From Peristeroidobacter agariperforans (GTDB lineage Bacteria > Pseudomonadota > Gammaproteobacteria > Steroidobacterales > Steroidobacteraceae), in contig NZ_RYFW01000002.1 of the NCBI RefSeq assembly GCF_004138335.1, positions 1,097,501 through 1,161,500 on the forward strand: a stretch of 64,000 nucleotides of DNA. The letters run 5' to 3'. A model generated the notes under the pieces. The model did not search any database and had not been told where the DNA came from. It saw nothing but the letters and a program-made list of their open reading frames with translations. A program made the translations under genes and the position numbers. Each line of letters starts with the position of its first letter. Position 1 is the stretch's first letter. Shown piece after piece: positions 9,089 to 16,116 of this stretch.

Positions 9089-9904
9089 ATGAAGACGGTA
9101 TTCATCACGGGTGCGAGCAGCGGTTTGGGCAAGCTCACCGCCGCCCATTTCGCGAAGCAGGGCTGGAATGTGGCGGCGACGCTGCGCAATCCCGAGGCCG
9201 ACACCGAATTGCGCAAGCTCAGCAATGTGCAGCTGATCAAGCTCGACGTGACCGACGTTGCACAAGTGAAACGCGCCGTGGGTGAAGCGATCGATGCTTT
9301 CGGCTCGGTCGACGTCGTCGTCAACAATGCCGGCGCCGGCTCGTATGGGCCGCTGGAGTTTGCGACGGAGGAGACCATCGACTGGCAGTTTCGCTTGAAC
9401 GTCCGTGGCCCGATCAATGTCATGCGGGCGTTTCTCCCGCACTTCCGTGCGCGTCGCCGCGGCATGTTCATCAACATCAGCTCCTTCATGGGCGTGACGA
9501 CGGTCGTGCCCACGGGCTCGCTGTACAACATGTCCAAGTTCGCGCTCGAAGGGCTCACCGAAGGGCTGTACTACGAGCTCGCGCCGCTGGGCATCGAGCT
9601 GCGCCTGATCGAGCCGGGCGGTTCACGCGGCAATAACTTCAAGCACAACATCGTGTTCAACGCCAATGCAGACATCACCGACTACGACGCGATAGTCAAC
9701 AAAGTGCAGTCGCTGTTCGAGGCCACGCCCGAGGACTTGCTGGACGATCCGCAGACCATCGTCGATGCGATCTATGCGTCGGCGTCAGGAGAGAACAAGC
9801 AGTTTCGCCAGGTGCTGGGCCAGCAGGGGCAGGGCCTGCTCGCGCTTCGCAAGGAGTTGCCGATCGAACAATACTTGGAACAGATGGCCGCAATGTTCCG
9901 GTAG
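9089..9904 (+). CDS. SDR family oxidoreductase
   Basis: 271 residues, a classical short-chain dehydrogenase. It has the NAD(P)-binding TGASSGLG near the N-terminus, NNAGAGSYG after the fourth strand, catalytic Ser in NISSFMG and the YNMSK catalytic Tyr-Lys pair, then EPGG after the active site. The length is usual for the family. It is divergent from the NTF2-like gene and convergent with the ICMT-like gene, three bases apart. The substrate cannot be inferred. Confidence 0.92.
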   Translation: MKTVFITGASSGLGKLTAAHFAKQGWNVAATLRNPEADTELRKLSNVQLIKLDVTDVAQVKRAVGEAIDAFGSVDVVVNNAGAGSYGPLEFATEETIDWQFRLNVRGPINVMRAFLPHFRARRRGMFINISSFMGVTTVVPTGSLYNMSKFALEGLTEGLYYELAPLGIELRLIEPGGSRGNNFKHNIVFNANADITDYDAIVNKVQSLFEATPEDLLDDPQTIVDAIYASASGENKQFRQVLGQQGQGLLALRKELPIEQYLEQMAAMFR

Positions 9905-9907
9905 GCG

Positions 9908-11050
9908 CTACCAGACGCCCGGAACAAAACGCCAGCGAACTTTCCGGGCGTACTCCGCGTAGCCGTTGTCGAGGAGTCGCAAGTGGCGCTCCTCGGTGAC
10001 GGCGCGCATCGCATAGATCGCCGTCCAGCCGAATATCGCGAACAGCGAGTAAGCGAATGCCTGCCAGTGGCCCGACGCGAGCGTGGTTCCAAGAAGAGGT
10101 AGCGCGCCAAGCCACCACGCGAAGTTTTTCGCCGCATAGCCGGGATGGCGGACGAACGCATAAGGACCCTGCGTCACGATGCCGCGGTTCGTGAGATTGC
10201 TGGCCTTGGAGCCGAGCGCGATAGAGGCCCAGGAGAAGATGCCGAGCGCGATCAGCACGCCGATGTTCAGCGTGAAATGCAGGAAGTCGCTCTGGAACTG
10301 AGGAAAGTCGCTGCTCTGCCATTCCAGCAAACGCAGCGTGAGATCGTTGAACGGCGGATAACAGGCCAGGCAGATGAACCAGCCGAAGAACGTCGGGTCT
10401 ACGGAGCGGATGCGATTGCCGAGCGTGGGCAGCTCGATGATGTAGCCCAGCGTGAACAGCAGCGTGTCGACGAACAGGATCAGCTGAAAGGCGGCCCAGA
10501 ACAGCGAGGTGTCGAACAGTTCTCGGCCGGACAGGCCACCTTGTGTCCCGTCGATCAACTGGAACAACGACCCTGTGAGGTTGGCGACGTGGACCAGGCA
10601 CCAGTTGATCATCAGCGGCGCGAAAAATAGCTTCAGCAGCAGCGCCAGTCCGGCCTGTCGAGCGAGCGGCGAGAGCTGCGGATTCGAGCGATCACGCCGC
10701 AAGGCGAACCATAAACCCTGTGCAAAGGTGAACGCCTTTGAACGCATCCACGGGTAGGCGGCGTAGTACGGAATCAATATCGCTGCATAGATCGCGATCA
10801 GCGTGACGAACAGGCCGTGCACGGTGATGACCAGGTCGAGGCCGAACAGGCCGAGCTGCCACTGCCCTTGCAGCATCGAACGATGAAAGTTGCTGAGCCT
10901 CGAGATGATCCAGTACGACAGGCCGATGAAGGCTAGAGTCGACAGATAGTTCGAGACGAAGCGCGCGCTCCACAGCCTCGCGAGCATGCCGTAAAGAAGG
11001 GTGGACGGGGATCCACCCTTCGCAGGGACAACGCGAACTTCGGCGCTCAT
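9908..11050 (-). CDS. membrane protein with isoprenylcysteine methyltransferase-like C-terminus
   Basis: 380 residues, very hydrophobic, with about eight membrane segments. The C-terminal part has the ICMT/PEMT-type signature GPYAFVRHPGYAAKN followed after a membrane hairpin by TEERHLRLLDNGYAEYARKV, the SAM-binding pattern of this family. The N-terminal two thirds have no relative I recognise. The start is uncertain: codons about 10-19 lie in a perfect 10-bp hairpin (10996-11021), so initiation at ATG 10987 (MLARLWSAR) with the hairpin in the leader is also possible. The methyl acceptor is unknown. Confidence 0.75.
   Translation of the reverse strand: MSAEVRVVPAKGGSPSTLLYGMLARLWSARFVSNYLSTLAFIGLSYWIISRLSNFHRSMLQGQWQLGLFGLDLVITVHGLFVTLIAIYAAILIPYYAAYPWMRSKAFTFAQGLWFALRRDRSNPQLSPLARQAGLALLLKLFFAPLMINWCLVHVANLTGSLFQLIDGTQGGLSGRELFDTSLFWAAFQLILFVDTLLFTLGYIIELPTLGNRIRSVDPTFFGWFICLACYPPFNDLTLRLLEWQSSDFPQFQSDFLHFTLNIGVLIALGIFSWASIALGSKASNLTNRGIVTQGPYAFVRHPGYAAKNFAWWLGALPLLGTTLASGHWQAFAYSLFAIFGWTAIYAMRAVTEERHLRLLDNGYAEYARKVRWRFVPGVW
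10996..11021. repeat. perfect 10-bp hairpin near the ICMT-like gene start
   Basis: Arms GAAGGGTGGA (10996-11005) and TCCACCCTTC (11012-11021) are perfectly complementary around a six-base loop. It lies at the very 5' end of the minus-strand ICMT-like gene, or in its leader if translation starts at 10987. It has no T tract, so it is not a standard terminator; a repeat-family hairpin or a translational control element are alternatives. Confidence 0.6.
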
Positions 11051-11100
11051 GTTTCGCGAGTCAGAGGTGCATTGTTATCGATCACGATTGACGGCCCGGC

Positions 11101-12174
11101 TCAAGGCGTATTGCCGTAGCCGATGGCGCCGTTGCAGTGCATCCACTCGCTGTTCGAGCCGCCACCACAGCTGCCGTTGGCGTACAGCCCGGTGTTATAA
11201 CTTTGGGCTTCGGATTGACGCGTCTGGCCGTTCACCTGGATGTAGTCGACCTGCACGTCGCGGTTGCCACTGTCGTTGGTGTAAGCAACAGTGATGCCGC
11301 CGCTCAGCGTGGTCGTCGCCGTGAAGTTTTGCATGCTGGTCGAGAGCGACCAGGTCGCAACAGTGCTGTTGTTGACGCGCAGGGAGATGGATTCTCCGCC
11401 AACGGTGCCGCGTGCGCGCACGAGAATGGTCTTGCTGCCGCCACCACCGCTGCTACTGCTACTACTGCTGCTGCTGCTGCTCGAGGAGGATGAGCTGCTG
11501 CTACCGCTACCACCAATGGTGATATCTGAGCTGCCGCTGCTCTGATAGCCCTCGGTCGCCAGGACCATGTAGTTGAACGTACCGAGATTCAGCCCATAGC
11601 TGCGCCACGCGTCGAAATGATTGCCGGTGGTGATGGTGCCGCCGACCCGTTTCTGCTGTCGCACGCTCCAGTACTGATAAAACGTGCGAGTGCCTTCGAT
11701 GGACGGCTGATTGACCCGCTGCGTGCGATAAACATCGTACGTGCCGCCATCGCTGGTGACGGTGCCGAGGAAGCCCTCGCCACCGGGCGGGCGCCATGTG
11801 CCCCAGCTATCGACGATGTAATATTCCACCAGTGGATTGGTCGTCCATCCATACAGGGCAAGATACGAGTTGCCCGACGGATTGAAGCTGCCCGAATAGG
11901 TCACAGTACGGCGTCCGCCGGTTTGCCAGCCCTTGCCGCCGACCCAGTTGCCGACATTGCTCCATTGCGACGTGTAGCGTCCGCCGGACTGCAAGGTGAA
12001 GGAGACCGAGCCGCCGCCGTCGGTCCAGAACGAGTAGTAATAGCCGTCGTGAGTGCCGGTTTGACTCGAGGTCAAAGTCTGGGCGTTCGCCGCCGAAGTG
12101 CAGAGCGCGGCAGCGCAGGCGAGTGCAGAACAAAGCGTGCCGGCAACGGTAAATCTTCTAGAGATTCCATTCAT
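11101..12174 (-). CDS. secreted endo-1,4-beta-xylanase, GH11 with C-terminal CBM60
   Basis: 357 residues. Signal peptide 1-31 (ends SAANA). GH11 beta-jelly-roll domain about 36-215 with both catalytic glutamates: nucleophile Glu117 in [12 protein letters not shown] and acid/base Glu208 in [12 protein letters not shown] linker of about 18 consecutive serines follows, then a domain starting [17 protein letters not shown] and ending [13 protein letters not shown], which matches calcium-dependent xylan-binding CBM60. This architecture and the poly-serine linker are typical of Cellvibrio-type plant-wall degraders, so acquisition by transfer is possible. GGGGGAA upstream of ATG 12174 is a good ribosome site. 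It should hydrolyse xylan outside the cell. Confidence 0.95.
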   Translation of the reverse strand: MNGISRRFTVAGTLCSALACAAALCTSAANAQTLTSSQTGTHDGYYYSFWTDGGGSVSFTLQSGGRYTSQWSNVGNWVGGKGWQTGGRRTVTYSGSFNPSGNSYLALYGWTTNPLVEYYIVDSWGTWRPPGGEGFLGTVTSDGGTYDVYRTQRVNQPSIEGTRTFYQYWSVRQQKRVGGTITTGNHFDAWRSYGLNLGTFNYMVLATEGYQSSGSSDITIGGSGSSSSSSSSSSSSSSSSSSGGGGSKTILVRARGTVGGESISLRVNNSTVATWSLSTSMQNFTATTTLSGGITVAYTNDSGNRDVQVDYIQVNGQTRQSEAQSYNTGLYANGSCGGGSNSEWMHCNGAIGYGNTP

Positions 12175-12348
12175 GATGATTCCCCCTTTCGTTGTGGCGT
12201 CAATGTAAAACAGGCGTTCGATGTGCTGTTTGTTATAAACCTCCTTAGATTTTGTTACCGCTAACTTTCGGCGGTACTTATCCGCCAGGTGCGCGAGCGT
12301 GTCAAGCGCCGCTGCGAATGTATCGAGAGATATAGGCGGATCGCAGGT

Positions 12349-13929
12349 TTATTGCCGGAGTGCTGCCCAATCCAGGTTGAAGCGGGCGAGATATTTCTTC
12401 AGCCGATCGCTGTCGTTCACTGCCCGGCGACGTGTTCGCGACGCTGCAAACAATCTCCTGCCGGCTTCGGCCAGAGTCGTACACGAACGGCACGTCGCGA
12501 TGACCGCGTCCAGTTGCAGCCGATCGAACAGATCGATGTCGGCGAGCTGGTCCGCCGGCAGCAGCGATTCGAGATTGCTGTGCGCCTGTTCCGGCTGCCA
12601 GGCCTGTCGCAGCCGGTCGATTTCATCCTGCACCACTTCGACCGTGATCTTTCCGTCTTCGGCGAGCGTGGCCATACGCATGATGGAGGCGGACAGCTCT
12701 CGGAAATTGCCGTTCCATACCGCTGCCGGTGATGTTGCGAATCGCTGGTACTCGCGCCGGGCTTCGGCGTTGAAGCGCACATTGGCGTCGTTGTCCTGCG
12801 CGAACCGCTCGAGCTCGTAGTCGATGTTCGGCTCGATATCTTCACGGCGCTCGCGCAGTGCCGGCATCTCGAAAACCCACAGATTGATTCGAGCGAGCAG
12901 ATCGTCGCGGAACCGTCCGGCCGCGACGGCGGCGCGAAGGTCGCGGTTCGTGCCGGCGATCAGCTGAAAGTCGCTTTGGACTTCCTTGTCCGAGCCCATC
13001 GGCGCAAAGCGCTTTTCTTCGGTGGCCTTGAGCAGCATGGTCTGCTCGTCGATGCCCAGCTCGCCGATTTCGTCGAGGAACACGACGCCGCCGTGAGCCT
13101 TGCGCAGCAGGCCGGCGCGATCGGTTTGGGCGCCAGTGAAGGCGCCTTTCACATGACCGAACAGCGTGGAGAGCGCCGCGTCGCCGCGCAGAGTCGCGCA
13201 GTTCACTTCGACGAATTCGCCCTGGATCTGATGGCGGGACTTCTTCAGTTCGTAGATGCGCCGAGCCAGCGTCGACTTGCCGGCGCCGGTGGGGCCGTTG
13301 AGCATCAAAGGCGCTTTGGAGCGCGCAGCTACGCGCTCGATGCGCGCGATCATCTGGTTGAACTCGGCATTGCGCGTCTTGATGCCGGACTTCAGGAACT
13401 CGGTGCTCTCCTGTTTCTCACGCGCGAAGCGGGCGCCGATCTGGTTGTAACGCGACAGGTCGAGATCGATGAGCGAGTACGAGCCGACTTCCCGCAAGCT
13501 CTGCTTGCGAGGCGGTGACGTTTGCAACAGCACCGCCGGAAAATAGCGTGCCTCGGTCAAAAGAAACATGCAGATCTGCGCGACGTGCGTGCCCGTGGTG
13601 ATGTGGATGAGATAGCGCTCGCGCTCCGGATCGAAGGAATACTGGCGCGCGAATTCGTGCAAGCAGCCGTACATCTCCTGGAAGTCCCACGGATCCTTGG
13701 GGTCGCAGAGGTGCAGGTTCACCTTCGTTTCGGGTGAAGCGGCGGCGATGTCCTCCTGCAGTTGCTGAGCCAGGCGAAGGTGAGGGCGCGCGTGAAGCAT
13801 CTCGAAGCGATCGATGACCAGATCTTCCTGCTGGCAGATCGAAACACTGGGACGCCACTTCTCCCAACGGCCCGGCCCGCCGCCACTGTCCAGCATCGAA
13901 CCCAGGAAGCCGATGACCACGGTTTTCAT
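12349..13929 (-). CDS. rtcR: RtcR, sigma54-dependent activator of the RNA-repair operon
   Basis: 526 residues. The N-terminal CARF-like ligand domain (about 1-180) has the hallmark HITTGTH at 109-115. The AAA+ domain (about 185-430) has Walker A GPTGAGKST at 212-220, the sigma54-contact loop GAFTGA at 262-267 and Walker B FLDE at 284-287. A C-terminal helix-turn-helix follows (region TLAEAGRRLFAASR). RtcR of Salmonella is known to bind 5' tRNA fragments ending in cyclic phosphate and then to activate rtcBA with sigma54. Here it is divergent from rsr and faces a perfect sigma54 promoter. No clear Shine-Dalgarno precedes ATG 13929. Confidence 0.96.
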   Translation of the reverse strand: MKTVVIGFLGSMLDSGGGPGRWEKWRPSVSICQQEDLVIDRFEMLHARPHLRLAQQLQEDIAAASPETKVNLHLCDPKDPWDFQEMYGCLHEFARQYSFDPERERYLIHITTGTHVAQICMFLLTEARYFPAVLLQTSPPRKQSLREVGSYSLIDLDLSRYNQIGARFAREKQESTEFLKSGIKTRNAEFNQMIARIERVAARSKAPLMLNGPTGAGKSTLARRIYELKKSRHQIQGEFVEVNCATLRGDAALSTLFGHVKGAFTGAQTDRAGLLRKAHGGVVFLDEIGELGIDEQTMLLKATEEKRFAPMGSDKEVQSDFQLIAGTNRDLRAAVAAGRFRDDLLARINLWVFEMPALRERREDIEPNIDYELERFAQDNDANVRFNAEARREYQRFATSPAAVWNGNFRELSASIMRMATLAEDGKITVEVVQDEIDRLRQAWQPEQAHSNLESLLPADQLADIDLFDRLQLDAVIATCRSCTTLAEAGRRLFAASRTRRRAVNDSDRLKKYLARFNLDWAALRQ

Positions 13930-14080
13930 TAACTATCCAAAAGGAGAAAGCACTAGCTTAAAAGATAACACTTCATGGCAGCAATGAGCTTGCGTCTAGT
14001 GGGTTGCGGGGCGACTGTTTTGCTAAATTGCGCGCATAGTCAGTGAGTTATGAACGTGCAGGGCGTCGGGCTCCGCCGCC
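13930..14080. promoter_or_regulatory. rtcR-rsr intergenic region, candidate RtcR binding sites
   Basis: About 150 bases, clearly more AT-rich than the flanking genes, separating divergent rtcR and rsr. It must hold the rtcR promoter and the enhancer sites from which RtcR reaches the sigma54 promoter at 14081. The only clear dyad I find is CACTAG (13951-13956) with CTAGTG (13996-14001), with centre about 105-115 bases upstream of the -24/-12 element, a distance usual for enhancer-binding proteins. The assignment as operator is inference. Confidence 0.4.
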
Positions 14081-14096
14081 TGGCACAGCGGTTGCT
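14081..14096 (+). promoter_or_regulatory. sigma54 (-24/-12) promoter of the rsr-rtcBA operon
   Basis: TGGCAC (14081-14086), five bases AGCGG, then TTGCT (14092-14096). This matches the consensus TGGCAC-N5-TTGCW at every fixed position, with the invariant GG and GC correctly spaced. Transcription would begin near 14107, leaving about 80 bases of leader before rsr ATG 14190. The divergent regulator RtcR has the GAFTGA loop needed to activate exactly this promoter class. Confidence 0.9.
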
Positions 14097-14189
14097 ATCT
14101 CCTTCCGCGAGCAACGATTCAATCAGAACGGGCGGCGCCATGGGGGCGCCGCGGCTCACACGGAACAAACGGAACGGGAGTCGCCCATC

Positions 14190-15743
14190 ATGGCCAACAC
14201 TCAACTCTTTCAGTCGACACGCGGCGCCTTTGTGCCGGCGGCGATGGACGCGAATAGCGAAGGCGCGCCGGCATATCGGTTCTCGCCGAAGCATCTGTTG
14301 GCTCAGTACGCCGTGACCGGCTGTCTCAACAACACGTTCTACGCTAGCGGTGCGGATCAGCTCGAGCAGGTGCTGGAGCTGAGCAAGCAGCTGGATGCGG
14401 AGTTCATCGCGAAGACTGCGGTCTATGCGCGTGAGAGCGCGTCGATGAAGGACATGCCGGCGTTGTTGCTGGCGGTGTTGTCGACGAAGAGCCCGGAGTA
14501 TTTGCGTCGTGTATTCGATCGTGTGGTCGACAACGGACGCATGCTTCGTAACTTCGTGCAGATCATCCGCAGCGGCGCTGTCGGTCGGAAGTCGTTGGGC
14601 TCGGCGCCGAAGGCGCTGGTGCAGAACTGGTTGAGCTCTGCGAACGAGCGACGCCTGATCGAGGCAGCTGTGGGCAGCGATCCGTCGCTGGCCGACATCG
14701 TGCGAATGGTGCATCCGAAGCCGAACGATCCGGTTCGTGAGGCGTTCTATGGCTGGTTGCTGGGTAAGCCGTACGCGTTGGAAGCCTTGCCGCGCAAGCT
14801 GCAGGAGTACGTCGTGTATAAGTTCGACCGGTCGCAGGAGTTTCCGGATGTGCCGTTCCAGATGCTGACCGCGCTGGGATTGAAGCGAGATGAGTGGGCG
14901 ATGGTCGCCCGTCGCGGCAACTGGCACATGGTGCGCATGAACTTGAAGACGTTCGCCCGTCACGGGGTGTTCGAGATCGAGGGCATGTCACGGGTGGTCG
15001 CGGACAAGCTGCGCGATCCGGTCGCGATCGAGAAGGCGCGAGTGTTGCCGTATCAGTTGCTGGCTGCGTATCGGGCGGCGGCTGCGGGCATTCCGATGGA
15101 AGTGCGCGAGGCGTTGCAGGATGCGATGGAAATCGCGCTGGTGAACATCGGTAAGTTCGACGGCCGTGTGGTGGTGTGCCCGGACGTTTCCGGCTCCATG
15201 GCCTCGGCGATCACCGGCGTGCGTAACGGAGCGACGAGCGCCGTGCGGTGTATCGACGTTGCTGGCCTGGTGGCAGCCGCTGTGGCTCGCACCAACCGGG
15301 ACGCGTTGGTGCTGCCGTTCGAGAACTGCGTTCGTGACATCGCGCTGAACATGCGGGACTCGGTGATGACCAATGCCGAGAAGCTGGCAGCGATCGGTGG
15401 CGGTGGAACGAACTGCAGCGCGCCGTTGAAGTCGTTGAATGCGCGGAAGGTGCAGGCGGACCTGGTGATCTATGTTTCGGACAACGAGTCGTGGGTGGAT
15501 GCCCGCAAGACCGGTTCGACCGAGATGATGCGTCAGTGGGGCGCCTTCAAGGCCCGCAACCCGGCGGCGAAGCTGGTGTGCATCGACATCCAGCCGAATG
15601 GAACGACTCAGGCGATGGAGCGCGCCGATGTGTTGAACGTCGGCGGCTTCTCGGATGAGGTGTTCAATGTGGTGAACGCGTTTGCCAACGGCACGCTGTC
15701 GCCGGGTCATTGGGTGAACAAGATCGAAGCAATGATGATTTGA
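14190..15743 (+). CDS. rsr: Rsr, TROVE-domain Ro60-like RNA-binding protein
   Basis: 517 residues. The N-terminal TROVE/HEAT-repeat ring (about 25-310) includes FSPKHLLAQYAVTGCLNNTFY and successive helical repeats; the C-terminal von Willebrand A domain (about 325-510) has an intact metal site: DVSGS (Asp332, Ser334, Ser336), GGGTNCSAP and SDNES. Bacterial Ro proteins bind Y RNAs and gate RNA access to nucleases or help RNA quality control. ATG 14190 has GGGAG upstream; the open reading back to 14043 overlaps the sigma54 promoter and cannot be translated from that transcript. First gene of the operon, followed by the Y-RNA array. Confidence 0.96.
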   Translation: MANTQLFQSTRGAFVPAAMDANSEGAPAYRFSPKHLLAQYAVTGCLNNTFYASGADQLEQVLELSKQLDAEFIAKTAVYARESASMKDMPALLLAVLSTKSPEYLRRVFDRVVDNGRMLRNFVQIIRSGAVGRKSLGSAPKALVQNWLSSANERRLIEAAVGSDPSLADIVRMVHPKPNDPVREAFYGWLLGKPYALEALPRKLQEYVVYKFDRSQEFPDVPFQMLTALGLKRDEWAMVARRGNWHMVRMNLKTFARHGVFEIEGMSRVVADKLRDPVAIEKARVLPYQLLAAYRAAAAGIPMEVREALQDAMEIALVNIGKFDGRVVVCPDVSGSMASAITGVRNGATSAVRCIDVAGLVAAAVARTNRDALVLPFENCVRDIALNMRDSVMTNAEKLAAIGGGGTNCSAPLKSLNARKVQADLVIYVSDNESWVDARKTGSTEMMRQWGAFKARNPAAKLVCIDIQPNGTTQAMERADVLNVGGFSDEVFNVVNAFANGTLSPGHWVNKIEAMMI

Positions 15744-15759
15744 GGTTTGGTGCGCGCGG

Positions 15760-15841
15760 GAATGCGTCTGTGACTACATCCGGTAAATGTCAGGTCACCG
15801 ACAACCTGGTCCCGGGCGCATCGATCCAAACGGGTTTGTGC
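15760..15841 (+). ncRNA. Y-RNA array, unit 1
   Basis: Begins with GAATGC (15760-15765), seven bases, then ACTACAT (15773-15779) and GGTAAA, the block shared with units 2 and 3. A hairpin CAGGT/ACCTG (15791-15795 with 15804-15808) and a longer stem built from CGCA-CAAA with TTTG-TGCG (15817-15842) follow. Unlike units 2 and 3 it lacks a TTCRANY T loop, so it may instead supply the Ro-binding stem of a composite Y RNA. Unit borders are set by the repeat and are approximate. Confidence 0.6.
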
Positions 15842-15958
15842 GAATGCCGGCAGGACTACATGGGTAAGCCGCAAGGCGACGGGGTTCAAGTCCCCGACAG
15901 GCTGCAAGGCCTGAAAGAGTCCTGCCAAACGTTGTCGCACATCGGTGCTGTCGCCGAC
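15842..15958 (+). ncRNA. Y-RNA array, unit 2 (YrlA-type tRNA mimic)
   Basis: GAATGC at 15842-15847, ACTACAT at 15855-15861, then GGGTAAG. GGCAGGA (15849-15855) pairs perfectly with TCCTGCC (15920-15926), forming a seven-base-pair acceptor-like stem. Inside it are GCC-GCAA-GGC (15868-15877), a canonical T arm CGGGG-TTCAAGT-CCCCG (15880-15896) and a hairpin CAGGC/GCCTG (15898-15913). A closed cloverleaf-like domain without a real anticodon is what YrlA-type bacterial Y RNAs look like. Position between rsr and rtcB matches the yrl genes of Salmonella. Confidence 0.82.
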
Positions 15959-16029
15959 GAATGCTGATGGAACTACATCGCTAAGGACGCCGGGGTCGCG
16001 GGTTCGAATCCCGTCCGCTCCAACACTGT
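15959..16029 (+). ncRNA. Y-RNA array, unit 3 (tRNA-mimic module)
   Basis: GAATGC at 15959-15964 and ACTACAT at 15972-15978, then TAAGG; spacing between the two boxes is identical to units 1 and 2. A canonical T arm GCGGG-TTCGAAT-CCCGT lies at 15998-16014, 19 bases after ACTACAT (18 in unit 2). TGGA (15968-15971) can pair with TCCA (16019-16022), giving a short acceptor-like closure that ends TCCAACA, close to but not a CCA end. Automatic searches could mistake this for a partial tRNA or tmRNA tail. Confidence 0.72.
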
Positions 16030-16104
16030 GGGGCGGTAGCTCAGAGGTAGAGCACGGGTTTCATCGACTGCTTGGTCGTCGGCGCCGGGATCGACTGGAT
16101 TATT
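16030..16104 (+). ncRNA. tRNA 5'-half-like element upstream of rtcB
   Basis: Starts GGGGCGG-TA-GCTC-AGAGGTA-GAGC-A (16030-16054), a perfect tRNA acceptor 5' strand and D arm with all standard spacings. CGGGT-TTCATCG (16055-16066) follows as an anticodon-arm 5' side with CAT at the anticodon place, but the 3' side pairs only partly. Where the T arm should be there is GTCG/CGAC (16075-16078 with 16092-16095) around a GC-rich loop with no TTC motif, and no CCGCCCC acceptor strand or CCA follows. It ends beside the rtcB ribosome site. Either a decayed tRNA gene or a purposeful 5'-half mimic. Confidence 0.6.
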
Positions 16105-16116
16105 GGAGTGAAGGAC

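Noticed and set aside
10996-11021. Rho-independent terminator
   Set aside because: The stem is strong but no T tract follows on either strand, and it lies at a gene start rather than an end.
14043-14189. N-terminal extension of Rsr
   Set aside because: It would start upstream of the sigma54 promoter, and the family sequence begins only after ATG 14190, which has a ribosome site.
15998-16025. 3' end of a tmRNA gene
   Set aside because: The T arm and TCCAACA resemble a tmRNA tail, but the D-like block ACTACAT lies just upstream at the same spacing as in unit 2, and there is no tag reading frame or matching 5' end.
16030-16104. Functional tRNA-Met or tRNA-Ile(CAU) gene
   Set aside because: The D arm is perfect but there is no T loop, no complementary acceptor 3' strand and no CCA, so it cannot be a working tRNA.
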